64,000 nucleotides of DNA from Phanerodontia chrysosporium. Taxonomy: Eukaryota > Basidiomycota > Agaricomycetes > Polyporales > Phanerochaetaceae. The notes under the pieces are model-generated. The model ran no database searches, was not told the DNA's origin, and was given only the letters and a program-made list of their open reading frames with translations. Shown here one piece after another: positions 53,475 to 63,513 of the stretch. The DNA is taken from positions 248,001 through 312,000 of the forward strand of contig MJGA01000017.1 of the NCBI GenBank assembly GCA_001910725.1, written 5' to 3'. Position numbers and translations under genes: made by a program. Each line of letters begins with the position of its first letter. Within the stretch, counting starts at the first letter, position 1.

Positions 53475-54126
53475 ATACCTCAAGAGTACGAAGGATACTG
53501 TGCTTGTACCGGTTACGTCGTCTCTGCGCCACCGTCCCCGACGTGACACAGCCGAGGTGCTCTTCTCGCTGACGTTCATGTCGTATTTCATGTACGGTCC
53601 GCTTGTATACTATGCACTACAAATGGTCTTGCTGCATCGATTTCTTATTGCGTGTTTCCGGATTGAGGCTGCTAATCATGGCTGTGCGCGTATGTTTCCA
53701 AGCAGTCTGCCGGCGAAAGAGTCCACTTCTAAAGCTGTGCAGCACGCAGCGGAGGTAGGTTCCTCTGACAAAACGGTCCTCGCTTAGCAGACTGGTAGGG
53801 TTTTGGGCTGCATGCCAATGTCCGTTTCGAAGAACGTTCCATGCTACGCATGGCGGCGGACTACTTCTGCTTTCGGTACCAGAACATCTCTGTGTTAAAA
53901 CTATATAGACTCACTTGTTGTGTAGTAGCGAAATCAATAGACTTGTTTTCGCAGGTACGAGACGAGTGAACGACGAGGACGATGGGGACGGCGTCCTCGA
54001 GAGTGTATTTATACTCTGGCTACATACATGTCTAGGAGGGCTACAGAAAATAACATAAAACGGCTAGAATATTCGCTTGCTGCTTGGTACAGCGAGCTCA
54101 CGTAAGAGTGGCGCGGTAGAACGTGT
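53475..54126. other. 3' flank of A-53 and spacer
   Basis: 53506-53620 matches the 3' flanks of A-21, A-24 and A-55. 53690-53745 resembles 22865-22930 and 19890-19940. No gene supported. Confidence 0.5.
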
Positions 54127-54490
54127 CTACCGAGCAGGAGGTGCGGGGCGACTCGCGCGCACGGCGCAGAGCCCTTCGGGTCCGCGGTGTCAGGGGTCTG
54201 ACAGGTGCGCGCCCGCCCGCCCGCGCATGTCGCGCGTCGGCGGCCTCACGCCCGCTCATCAACGTTTCAACACTTACTATGTACTCCAGGGCAACTGGAT
54301 CACTCCTCCCCGCTCTGATCGTGAGGCTTCTGCGCTTGTACTCGTCAAAATTACTTTCGGGATGTAAACATACCAAGTCTGATGTTTCTTTGCCCTGGTC
54401 GATCTCGAGTCTCAAGTCGCTCACTTCCTAGTACGTGCCGCAAAAGAAGCCTTGGTGCTGGTGAGCACGGCGAGGGAAGCAGCGTGGAGC
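54127..54490. pseudogene. Patchwork of three gene relics
   Basis: 54127-54215 matches the relic at 43546-43632 (inverted). 54270-54320 is a scrap of family A exon 1, reading YVLQGNWITPPRSD. 54380-54490 on the minus strand resembles the F-box gene around 25955-26033 (shared GGTGCTGGTGAGCA and GTACGTGCC). None can be a working gene. Confidence 0.55.
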
Positions 54491-55295
54491 ACGCTCCATC
54501 AACGTTAGGACTCATGAGTGGGTGCCTCTCCCATGAGAATGAACTCACCCCACGTCTGCTGTACACTGAACTGCCTGGTGGCCCATAATTGTTCATCAAT
54601 TGCATATGTGAGTCTGTGAACAGCGTTTACGCGTAGCAAACAGCTGAATGCCTCCACAGAAATCATCAAGAATTCGGGGTGCTTGCCTTCAGGTGGCACG
54701 CGTCTCCTTCACGCGCAGACCCTATGGCGGACGTCTAGCGGGGAACAGTTCGGCTAGCTTGCATGGTCCTCCACAATAGAGTCGTTTACTCCATCAATGT
54801 ACACTGGCATGGAGGAGTTATCGCGCCTCATCATCACCCACATTGCTGGTCAATCGCATCCCTAGCACCAAAGCCGTGGTGAGTACCTCCCAACAAACCC
54901 GTTCCTCAGGATTCTGACAGTGCATGTGCTGGCAAACGAGAGAAGCGCCCACCGTCATGTGTCCGGGTGGCGTCCCGCGAATGTGATTCTAGTGAGGCAC
55001 CCAAGCTTTCGCCATCCGGCTTATGGAGGGCGACACTGGTGCAGCAGCGCAACCTATTCGCGGGCTGAGGTGCGAGTTTTGCACCCTGACAGGACGGTCC
55101 ACGCTTAAGGGGCTGTCAGGGTATGGGAATGCACTGTGCAGGTGAGCATCGAAGAACGTTCCATCCTGCACGAGGCGCCGATGACCTGCTTACAGACCAC
55201 TTGCACACTCGGTATGAACCCATCTCCGTTACAGCTTGTGGATCTGGGGATCCATTCAACTGTAGCGCTAGCTGGTCGCTTGCACACCAGAGAGG
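54491..55295. other. Upstream region of copy A-55
   Basis: 54620-54760 resembles the end of the duplicated module (AACAGCTGAA, GGGGTGCTT, GCGGACGTCT). No gene supported. Confidence 0.5.
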
Positions 55296-55301
55296 TATAA
55301 A
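55296..55301 (+). promoter_or_regulatory. TATA box of copy A-55
   Basis: TATAAA 68 bp before the leader intron (55364-55412). Confidence 0.55.
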
Positions 55302-55417
55302 CACCATGAGCTTTTGAGAGCTGGATCCCCAGACTCGCTCAGGTTTGATTCACAACACAACTGGTACGCCTTCTCCTGAAGCATACACAACAATTGGGCT
55401 CACGATTTGTAGCAACA

Positions 55418-55865
55418 ATGGCCGACTCCAACATCTCCATCGTCAACGGCTACACGTCGTCCAAGCTTACTCGCGTGTCGTACCATGCGCTCCAGGGCAA
55501 CTGGATTACTCCCCTCGCTCTGAGATCCCCGCCTCCGAGTCCGACGCCTTCTCCCTCGGCGCTGCAGGCAGTAAGATCTCATGCCTCCGACTGATATATA
55601 TCAGCGACTCACATCTCCCGCTGTTGCAGCCGTCTCGGAGGGCGACGTGACCTACAGGACCGACACCGGCACGCAATTCAAGGTCTACTTCAAGTGCCCC
55701 TCGGGCACCAACGTCTGCACCGTCACGCCCTCCAACTTGGCGCGTGCCACGTTTAACACCACGGGCACCCCGCTGGCTGGTATGTGCATCCACAAGCCTT
55801 CTGTCAGAACATTAGCTTAATAGTACGATGTATGTGCAGCTACCATCAACGTTCTCGAGGCTTAG
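55418..55865 (+). CDS. Family A small beta-sandwich-like protein, frame break in exon 1 (copy A-55)
   Basis: Exons 55418-55570, 55630-55779 and 55840-55865. Leader intron 55364-55412 (GTACGC...TGTAG) ends five bases before the ATG; 3' intron 55866-55921 (GTGCGT, branch CTGAC, GCAG) starts directly after TAG. Exon 1 is 153 nt where the closest copy A-24 has 154: one base is missing in the CTCCCC stretch near 55510. Otherwise very similar to A-24 (MADSN start, AVSEGDVTYRTDTGTQF). Splice sites are canonical. Confidence 0.7.
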
Positions 55866-55921
55866 GTGCGTTTGCTACCATCTGGTACCGGTGTCCTGAG
55901 CCGAAAGCTGACTTGGTGCAG

Positions 55922-57102
55922 ATGTCTCGACAGCGTCAATATCACAAGGAAGTATGTGCTTGTACTGATTCCCTCGTCTCTCCGCAACCGCTCCCGACAT
56001 GCCACAGCCGGACTGTTCCACTTGTTGATGCTCACCACATCTGCGACTGAGCTCATCGTGTCTTCTGTCATGCATGGTTAGCTTGTACCCAATATGATAT
56101 CAAAGATTTCGCAGAATTGTTCGCCCTCGGTGCGACAACCCGGTTTTCACTCCTTTGCGTGAGCCTTCCGACAAGGGCATAGGTGTTGAGCGAGCTTGCC
56201 AGAAAATTGCGGGTTACGGAGTGCAGCACCACTCCCGAATGGATAGGAATAGCTGCCGCTGGTCGGCGGACTCTGATCTAGTGCCACGAAGCTGGCGCCA
56301 ATGCCTGTGCCCGTCGCGACTACGTCAAGCATCGTACGTAAGGGTGTACGCAGTCCAACGAACCAGCATTCAGGGTTCGTGCGGATATACCAGGATTTGT
56401 AGGACTGGAATGTAGCGAAATATTGAGTAGTATTTCCAGTTGCGGGACTACAGACAAAGCGTGACACGACGGAATACTCAATACATCACAGGCTAGGCTG
56501 GGGACGACAGACTACTGGCTTAGATTCCCCTACATAAAAGTATAGCGCGACATCGGAGCAGCTGAAAGCATCGACTGAAGACTTGATGTAGTCCGATGGT
56601 GTGCGGTGGATATTTCTATGCAAGTATTGCGAGTGCCGAGCGGGCAGTCAGAGGTCGGCGTCAAGAACGTCGCGCATGGCGGGACTATCGACGCCGTCGA
56701 GTTTGCATATTGCAAACCAGGTAACCTCGTGTGAGCAGTCACATTCTTTGAGTATCATAATTCTCGATGGGAGACAAGGTACAGGGCGACGACATACCTC
56801 CCACTGTCTCTCCGTGAACCACGAGGCGGCAGTTCAATCAGGCATGTCGCGCCGGGCCCTCCACAGGCCCTTGTGCCACAAAGCCTATCCAAGTGCCGCC
56901 TGTCTGCTTCTGATGCGTGCTATCGGGCGCGGCCCTGCGTCGAGCTCGTCTGGATTCCAAGGTGCGTCATCGCGAGCAGACCGCAGCGTGCGGGTGGGCT
57001 CCTCCGCGTTGTGGGATGCTGCGATTTACGCAGCCCGCAGCATACGACTATAAGTGAAATTATTCTGGCTGCGCATTTTCTGATATTCAGGGCGTCGAGG
57101 CT
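55922..57102. other. 3' flank of A-55 and spacer to the LINE
   Basis: 55955-56040 matches the other A 3' flanks. ORFs at 56147-56467 (minus) and 56601-57053 (plus) have no recognised feature and are not called. Confidence 0.5.
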
Positions 57103-57117
57103 CGAGGGGCGGTGGTC
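57103..57117. repeat. LINE target-site duplication, left
   Basis: CGAGGGGCGGTGGTC, directly before the poly(T); identical to 63235-63249. Confidence 0.92.
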
Positions 57118-57138
57118 TTTTTTTTTTTTTTTTTTTTT
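57118..57138 (-). other. LINE poly(A) tail
   Basis: 21 uninterrupted Ts on the plus strand, between the target duplication and the LINE 3' UTR (57139-57315). Confidence 0.9.
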
Positions 57139-57315
57139 GTGTCTAGGAGTTTATAGTGCTACCAACGTGGGGTAATGTACACTGTAAATGGTAAGGGAAA
57201 CAGGAAATAACGGCAGACGAGGGGTGGGTTCGTGGGCCCGTGAGGGAGGGGCGAACATGTAGCGCGGCGGGCTCGCGCGACGGCCCGGCGTGAGCCAAAG
57301 CCTGTGGAGGGACGG

Positions 57316-60300
57316 TCAGGAGTCGTCGGGCTCGCCGGGCGGCGCGCACTCGGCATCGGATTCGGGCTCAGTGTCGGTATCGAGGTCCAGGGCGTGGCAT
57401 CGGGGCCTGCGCGCCGGGGGGCGGGCCGCTGCAGGGGCAGGGGCGCTGATGTCTGCGGGCTCGGGGGCAGTCACCCCCGCAGCTCGCAGGACGGGCAGCA
57501 TCCAGTCGGGGAAAGCGGGCATCTCCACGGCGGTGCCATGGATGGCGGCATACTCCCGTGCAACGTGGCGCAGGGGATGGCGGTAAGCAGTGACCCAGTC
57601 GCCAAACGGGGTGTCCGACCGGGCCCGCCGCCATGCGCGGTACCAACGCCGTCGCGCCTCCGTCATCTGGAGGAAGAACAACCAGGTCGGCGTCTGCCAC
57701 TCAGCATCGCCTGCCTGGCGAGCGGGGAGGACAGTGTCGCGGATGTGGCTCATGAGGTCCTGCCACTCGAACGTGCCCACCAAGGGGTTGAGGGCGAGGA
57801 ATTCCTCGACATGGCTGAGTGTGACCTGCTGCTCCTTGGCCTGAAGTTCCAGCTGCTTGCCCGCCGCGACGAGTTCCAGGCGGCGGTGCCGCGGGAGGGC
57901 GACTGGAGCCCGAAGCCCCCTCGGGCGGACCCAATATTCGCACTCGTACAGGGTGTGGTCGCGTGTTTCCGCCACGCCTGTGCACAGGCACTCCCGCGAT
58001 CCCTCGCGGTTGAACTTTGCCCGGAACTCCCCGCAGGGGTAGTGTCCTGAGAGAAACCGCGTGAGCCGAGCGTACTTGCGGTGATTGGTACCGAACTTCG
58101 CAAGGAAGTGGTTCCTACGGGAGGGCTGGATGAGCCGGTGTTCGGCACGGAGGAGCAGGTTGGAGTGCCCTCGGTAGTCCACCCGGGACATGTGTCGTCG
58201 CCATGCGCGGTCCGCGCGCTGCAGGCCGACCGCTCGTGCAGCCGACCAGGACACGTAGTCGGGCTGTGCCGCACGCTGGGCGGCGTCGCCGGCCAGCTTG
58301 TCAACCCGGGCGTTGTATCTCGTGGCGTGCGTGCGGCATGTGTCACCATCCACATGAGAAGGGACCCAGTACACAGCCACCCGGTGCCGCGCATCGCGGG
58401 CCAGGAAAGTTTGGACGCGCCGAGACGCCAAAACGGACTGCATCGCAGACGGCCCATTGCGGCATGCGAAGATGGAGGACGCGGCGCCGAGGTTGTCAAC
58501 GAATAGGTTCCACGTGAACGAGAAGTCGTCCCGCGCGCGCTGTGTTGCGGCCTCGGGGCTGCTGTCCCAGGCAAGCCACTCCTTGAAGAGGGCGCTCGTG
58601 CCGCGGTTTAACGCAATCATTTCGGCGTCGAAGACAGTGACCCGCCCGCACGCGCGACTTCCTTCGACGAGAGGAGTGGAGGGGGCCGGCGGCCGCCACA
58701 CGGCCCACGCGGCGCCCGTCGCGCGCGGAGTAGTAACGGGTGCACCGGGGGCCGCCGCTGCAGTGCGGGGGGCGTCGCGTGCCGATCCGTCGGTGACCAG
58801 CGTGAGGGACAAAGGGTCCTGCATGGCCGCAGTGGCCGCTGGGGCATAGACGTCATTAAACCATGCCACAAATGCAGGATCCGACGTACTCTTGGACGGG
58901 ATGGCCGCGCGGTCTTCGGGACGGATGAAGTGCAGGGTGAGCTGTCCATTGTCCCCAAAGCGGTCAAATGGGCGGGAGCCCGGCAGCGCTATGGCACTGA
59001 TGGCGTTGAACCGCTCGTCGCAGGTCGGGAGCGTGTGATGTATCCACGTCAGCGGGGACGGACGGTGGTGTGCCCTTGGGGGCGGGCGGTGTGGCTGGAG
59101 GTCGACTGGCCCCTGCATGAGGCCGCGGTCGAACCGCGTGCGGTGCCGGTTACGCAGGTATATCTGCGGGTCCAGGTTGTGGACATTCGGCGTCCAGATC
59201 TCAGGGAGGTACGCGCGGAGAGGGTGGCCGAGGTGCAGGGTATGCACGCGTAGGCACGCACGGTGCATAAGCTTGTTGACCTGCTCGCGGATGGGCAGTA
59301 ACCCCGCGAACATGTCCAGCGCGCCGATCGGCGTGGTGCGGAAGGCTCCGCATATCCAGCGTGCCGCGCGCGACTGGGCTTTTTGCATCTCGGACGCTGC
59401 ATACTTCTTGCGGGACCACTTGGGGTCCCACCACAGCTGGGCTCCATAACACATGACAGGCAAGACGTTCGCAATGTAGAGCCGCCGCTTGTCCTGCGGA
59501 GTCATGCCTCGCACAGAGTTGCCGAGCATACGCAAGCTCGTCACGGTGCTGCACGCCTTAACGCAGTAATGCTTGATGTGCGCGCGGAATGTGAGCTTCG
59601 AGTCAAGGAAAAATCCCAGATATCGGACAAGTGACTTCGGCCAGACAACGGCTTCGCATCCAGGGGTGTGAACTGTGACCGGTGGCCCAAGGGGGTTATC
59701 ACCGGGGCGAGTCCTCCACGCCTTGCGGCCCCGCCGGAAGTAGATGAGTTCCATCTTGGAAGCCTCAATGGATAGGCCCACCCGAGCAAGTGTGCGGGTG
59801 AGGGCCGCCACGGCGTACTCGAGCTTCTCAGCATTCACTTCTGCCACGGTGCGGTGGGCGGGCACCTCACTCTTTCGGGAGAAGACATGAATGAGGCCGT
59901 CATCGACGTAGAACTGGAGCGTGACTCCGGGGAACTGGTCGTTGAGCTCCTTCTCGACGACGCGGATAACCGGGGCCAGGTAGAGGTTGGCCAGCACGGG
60001 GGACAGTGCAGATCCCTGCCCCACCCCGGTTCGCAATGCGGCCGGGGAGGTGCGCACGCCGTTGAAGAGAAACGTGGTATCACGGCCGCGAAGGTAGTCT
60101 TCGAAGAAGTCCACCAGGAAAGAGCTAAAGCCCTGCCGCCGCAGGATGCCGCACATCATGGTGTGGTTAATGGACGGGTAGAACTGCGCGACGTCGACGA
60201 GGACCGCCGCGCTTTCCATCCCCTGGTTCCAAGCTTCCGTGACAAGGTGGACGAGGCTCACGCCGGCGTCCGTCGTGCTGTGCTGCATCGTGCCACCAAA

Positions 60301-62172
60301 TTGAGCCGGGTGCATGACGCCAGCGGCCTGCGCCAGGGCCTGCATCTGGCGAGCGAGCACTTTCTCCATCAACTTTCCAATGCAGTTGAGCAGCACAATG
60401 GGCCGGTAGGCCTTGGGGACAGAGTAGTCAGGCTTGCCAGGTTTGGGGATGACGACGGTGTGGGAGCTCTTAAAGAGAGCGGGGAAGGTGCGCCACCGTA
60501 TACAAGCCTCGAACAACGCAGCGACGCGCGAGAGGAGAGGGACAGCTGCGCATGCCAGGGTGCCGTCATCGTTGAATCGGGCGTTGTCATCGCGGATGAT
60601 GCGTTTCAGCCAAAACCATCCGACGCCGTCGGGGCCGGGGGCAGAGGAGTTGCTGGACGCCCGGAGCGCCTCCGCAACCTGCGTGCCACTGAACCCGGCA
60701 CGGCCCAGGGGTGCGCGGGTCCCCATGTCATCAAGGAAGGTGGGGTCCACACCGTGCGCCTCGGACGGCGTGAACTGCTCCTGAAGGAGCGCAGCGAGGC
60801 CGTCAGGGTCAACAACCGGCTCCCCGTCAGCAGCTCGGAGGGCCATGTTGGCAGCCTGCCGCCGCGGCTGCGTCCAGGGCACCGCGTCCCAGATCCGCCG
60901 TGAGTCCATTCGCGCAATCTGGCCGTCGAAGAAGGCGCGTTTGGCGCGGCGCATCGCGCCGCGCTTGCGGCCCTGGATGAGCTCGCACTCGGCCTGCAGA
61001 GCGAGGATGCCTGCGGTGGTCCGCTGCACGACAGCGGCCCCATCGTCCAAGGGGACGCCTTCCCGCTCGGCGCGGTACACCGCGTCACGCTCGCGCTTGA
61101 GCGCTCTCATACGCCTCTGGCAGGCCCTGAAAGCTTCGTGGTGCACCGTGCACTCCGCCGTCCACCAGGACTTGGACCGCGCGCAGGGATTGCTGAGGGA
61201 GGAGTGCGTGCTCCAGGCGGCCTGGAAACTGTCCCCGAGGTGCGCCGCCGCCGTGGCGACGTCAGCGGCCGAGGTGTAGCCGTCGATCGAATCGGGCAGC
61301 AGGCGCAGAGCGTCCTGGCACGCCGCGACGAAGTGGGCCCCCGCTGCGCTGTCCCGTGCAATGGTCCGGCGCGGCTGAGGCAGCGCCCGCACTGGCATCG
61401 TCCAAGTGAGGACGCAGTGGTCACTGCGGTGCCGCTCGTCAGGGCGGACACGGAAGTCATCAGGGAGGACGTCGCCCGCCGCCCATAGGAGATCAAGCGT
61501 GCCCGGACGCTTGGTGTCGTCGTTTGACATCCATGTGGGTGGGCACCTCACCGTGTCGTTGGCAATAGTAAGGCCGAGATCCAGCTCGGCTAGCTCTATG
61601 AGCTCCTCGCAGCGTGCGACGAGCCGGTGGTCCGCGCCTGGTTCCCGCATGCCCGCGTCCCACTGCTCGTGGCGGAGGTTGAAATCGCCCACCATGTAGG
61701 AGACGGCGGGGATGTGCTCGACGTGCTCGCGCAGAAAGTGCACCGCAGCCTGCGTCTTTGAGTCATTGTACACAGCTAGGATGTTGACGTCCCGGTCGCC
61801 GACACGCAGGGTAACACAGAGTACGTCTCGGCACGCGCCGCCGCGAAGGGGCGTGATGCGAGGGCCCAGATGCGCCCACCGTTTGTGGACGAAGACGCAG
61901 ACCCGCGCGTCAGCAGACGCACGCAGAAACTGAAAGTTGCGGTGGGTGACCGAGCCGACATACTCGTCACCGTCGCGATTCGTCGTGGACACGACCTGTT
62001 TGATGTACCCATGGAATGGCTCAGTGAAGACAATGATATCATCATCACGGTGCCGCTCGAGGCAGTGGTTCATGTTTTCCTTGGAGCGCTGAACATTGGC
62101 ATACACACAACGTAGCGGAGCCCGTCTAAAGGGCCCCTTGCGGGCTACCCTGAGTGCAGTGAGTTGGCACAT
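57316..62172 (-). CDS. LINE ORF2: endonuclease, reverse transcriptase, RNase H
   Basis: 1618 codons without a break. AP endonuclease at about residues 20-260 (CVYANVQRSKENMNHCLE, VGDFNLRHEQWD near 160, GTLDLLW, RSDHCVLTW near 253). RT at about 530-800: YRPIVLLNCIGKLMEKVLA, AAVLVDVAQFYPSINH, GVGQGSALSPVLANLYL, and catalytic FYVDD at about 753-757. RNase H at about 1125-1290 with LVTDGSARD, FDAEMIAL, LFVDNLGAASS and RYNARVDKLAGDA. C-terminal zinc-binding CLCTGVAETRDHTLYEC near 1400. The endonuclease nicks the target and the RT copies the RNA at the nick. The ORF is intact, so the copy could be active. The start may lie slightly downstream of 62172. Confidence 0.95.
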   Translation of the reverse strand: MCQLTALRVARKGPFRRAPLRCVYANVQRSKENMNHCLERHRDDDIIVFTEPFHGYIKQVVSTTNRDGDEYVGSVTHRNFQFLRASADARVCVFVHKRWAHLGPRITPLRGGACRDVLCVTLRVGDRDVNILAVYNDSKTQAAVHFLREHVEHIPAVSYMVGDFNLRHEQWDAGMREPGADHRLVARCEELIELAELDLGLTIANDTVRCPPTWMSNDDTKRPGTLDLLWAAGDVLPDDFRVRPDERHRSDHCVLTWTMPVRALPQPRRTIARDSAAGAHFVAACQDALRLLPDSIDGYTSAADVATAAAHLGDSFQAAWSTHSSLSNPCARSKSWWTAECTVHHEAFRACQRRMRALKRERDAVYRAEREGVPLDDGAAVVQRTTAGILALQAECELIQGRKRGAMRRAKRAFFDGQIARMDSRRIWDAVPWTQPRRQAANMALRAADGEPVVDPDGLAALLQEQFTPSEAHGVDPTFLDDMGTRAPLGRAGFSGTQVAEALRASSNSSAPGPDGVGWFWLKRIIRDDNARFNDDGTLACAAVPLLSRVAALFEACIRWRTFPALFKSSHTVVIPKPGKPDYSVPKAYRPIVLLNCIGKLMEKVLARQMQALAQAAGVMHPAQFGGTMQHSTTDAGVSLVHLVTEAWNQGMESAAVLVDVAQFYPSINHTMMCGILRRQGFSSFLVDFFEDYLRGRDTTFLFNGVRTSPAALRTGVGQGSALSPVLANLYLAPVIRVVEKELNDQFPGVTLQFYVDDGLIHVFSRKSEVPAHRTVAEVNAEKLEYAVAALTRTLARVGLSIEASKMELIYFRRGRKAWRTRPGDNPLGPPVTVHTPGCEAVVWPKSLVRYLGFFLDSKLTFRAHIKHYCVKACSTVTSLRMLGNSVRGMTPQDKRRLYIANVLPVMCYGAQLWWDPKWSRKKYAASEMQKAQSRAARWICGAFRTTPIGALDMFAGLLPIREQVNKLMHRACLRVHTLHLGHPLRAYLPEIWTPNVHNLDPQIYLRNRHRTRFDRGLMQGPVDLQPHRPPPRAHHRPSPLTWIHHTLPTCDERFNAISAIALPGSRPFDRFGDNGQLTLHFIRPEDRAAIPSKSTSDPAFVAWFNDVYAPAATAAMQDPLSLTLVTDGSARDAPRTAAAAPGAPVTTPRATGAAWAVWRPPAPSTPLVEGSRACGRVTVFDAEMIALNRGTSALFKEWLAWDSSPEAATQRARDDFSFTWNLFVDNLGAASSIFACRNGPSAMQSVLASRRVQTFLARDARHRVAVYWVPSHVDGDTCRTHATRYNARVDKLAGDAAQRAAQPDYVSWSAARAVGLQRADRAWRRHMSRVDYRGHSNLLLRAEHRLIQPSRRNHFLAKFGTNHRKYARLTRFLSGHYPCGEFRAKFNREGSRECLCTGVAETRDHTLYECEYWVRPRGLRAPVALPRHRRLELVAAGKQLELQAKEQQVTLSHVEEFLALNPLVGTFEWQDLMSHIRDTVLPARQAGDAEWQTPTWLFFLQMTEARRRWYRAWRRARSDTPFGDWVTAYRHPLRHVAREYAAIHGTAVEMPAFPDWMLPVLRAAGVTAPEPADISAPAPAAARPPARRPRCHALDLDTDTEPESDAECAPPGEPDDS

Positions 62173-63234
62173 GCTTGGCGTGTGCGCAGGCCCTCAGCGA
62201 TGCATAGGCATCTCCCCTATAGGTGGACTACCTGAGGCAGGTCGACTCGAAAGTCTCCCCAATTGGTGTGGCTGGGTAGCCAACAGTCAATGGACCTTCC
62301 AACTAGGTACACCTCAATAGTAGAGTTGGCAAAGCCTCCCTAAAGGGTACAGGAGGGGATCACACCCTGCTGCCTCGCACAACGAGCACCAACCACCACA
62401 CTGACGTGGTAACAACTCGAGCAGGTAAACTCTGCATTTCGCAGAGACCCACCGGCGACGGATTTTGACCTCTCGAGCCCAGCCAAGAATTCTCTCCCTG
62501 GCTGGCTACGGCCCAGTGGGTGTACCCAGGGCGCAACCCCTGGCCCACCTTCCCGTTACCTGGCAGCCGGTTCGCTATGCCCAAAGGCGCGGATCCCCGT
62601 GCAACTGTCCAGGCTCGCTCGCCTCGCTGGGGCCGCTACCGGGGTGGATCTCGCAGCAAAGTGCTGCCCCGGAGTTAGGGTTATCCCAACTAACGTCCTG
62701 CACCTCATTGAGGCACAGGAGGGGGGTGGCCTGTCCTTTCGGTCGGCTTGTTATCACCACATACCCCCTCTTACCGACCCCTATCCTCTCGGACCCTTTC
62801 GGGAGAGACACCGAGGTGCCCCGTTGGGGAGTGCACACCTGCCATAAGCAGGAATGACTTGCATCGGGCGCCAGTACTCCAGCTGCGAACTCCCTTTACC
62901 AAGGGGAGACCCGAAACCATTTAGACCAGCCGGCATCCACTAGCCAGCAGAGCAGACGACGAAGAGCTGAACTCACCGGTGCCAGCATGCCCAGCGTTTA
63001 AGCTCCTTCGCCAAGGGAGCGCCGGCAAGCCAACTCGACGCCGCGCAGCTCGAGCGCAGCTCCTGGGGGCGTACAATCGAATGCGGAGACTCCCAGGGCG
63101 ACCAGCATGCCCAGTCTGAGCTCCTTCGCCAAGGGAGTACCCAGGGTGTCGTCCTGTGCGAAAATTTCGAGCCCGTTCCCCAACGGATGAACCGTGGGAA
63201 AATCCCCACCAGGTGGTGGTTCGAGATCAAGGAG
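62173..63234 (-). other. LINE 5' region without a clear ORF1
   Basis: About 1.06 kb inside the target duplication. All frames are broken or have unconvincing composition; a frame at 62998-63447 crosses the element boundary and is not counted. It is either a long 5' UTR or what remains of ORF1 after truncation. Confidence 0.55.
62982..63137 (-). repeat. Two-unit tandem repeat in the LINE 5' region
   Basis: CCAGCATGCCCAG at 62982-62994 and 63102-63114, each followed by GCTCCTTCGCCAAGGGAG at 63002-63019 and 63120-63137. The unit is about 119 bp; the stretch between is not well conserved. Confidence 0.6.
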
Positions 63235-63249
63235 CGAGGGGCGGTGGTC
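63235..63249. repeat. LINE target-site duplication, right
   Basis: CGAGGGGCGGTGGTC, identical to 57103-57117. Confidence 0.92.
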
Positions 63250-63513
63250 GGCGGGAGAAAGACAGTCGTCGTGGTTGGCGGACGAGAGCAGCCTACCGGG
63301 CAGGGCGGACCGAGAGCGCCCAGTCCGTCCAGATCTGGATCGGCGCGAGCTGGACGCTATGAATATGTCCTCGATCAGATAAAAAGTTGCCCTCGCCCTC
63401 TTGCTCATTGACCTGCACGTCTTCGTCACGACCCACGACGAGCACACGTCTTTGCTCGCTGTCTATACCCCCAAACCCTCCTCCGGCCTCGAAAACGACC
63501 TGATCAGACCGAC
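63250..63513. promoter_or_regulatory. Remaining proximal upstream region of the epimerase gene
   Basis: About 264 bp between the LINE and the ATG at 63514. Includes an AT-rich CAGATAAAAAG near 63377 that could serve as a TATA-like box. Anything further upstream now lies beyond 57102. Confidence 0.5.

Larger units (their letters stand above)
57118..63234 (-). mobile_element. LINE (non-LTR retrotransposon), endonuclease-RT-RNase H type
   Basis: Minus-strand element with a 21 nt poly(A) tail (T run 57118-57138), one long ORF, about 1.06 kb of sequence 5' of it, and a perfect 15 bp target duplication. AP-type endonuclease, RT, RNase H and a CxC...H...C zinc-binding end fit the Tad/I-like broad group of fungal LINEs; the clade is not fixed without a tree. 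No ORF1 was found. The insertion lies upstream of the epimerase gene. Confidence 0.93.

Noticed and set aside
59854..60903. 349-codon ORF on the plus strand
   Set aside because: Antisense shadow of the LINE ORF2 RT region.
62998..63447. 149-codon minus-strand ORF as LINE ORF1
   Set aside because: It crosses the element boundary at 63234, so most of it is host DNA.
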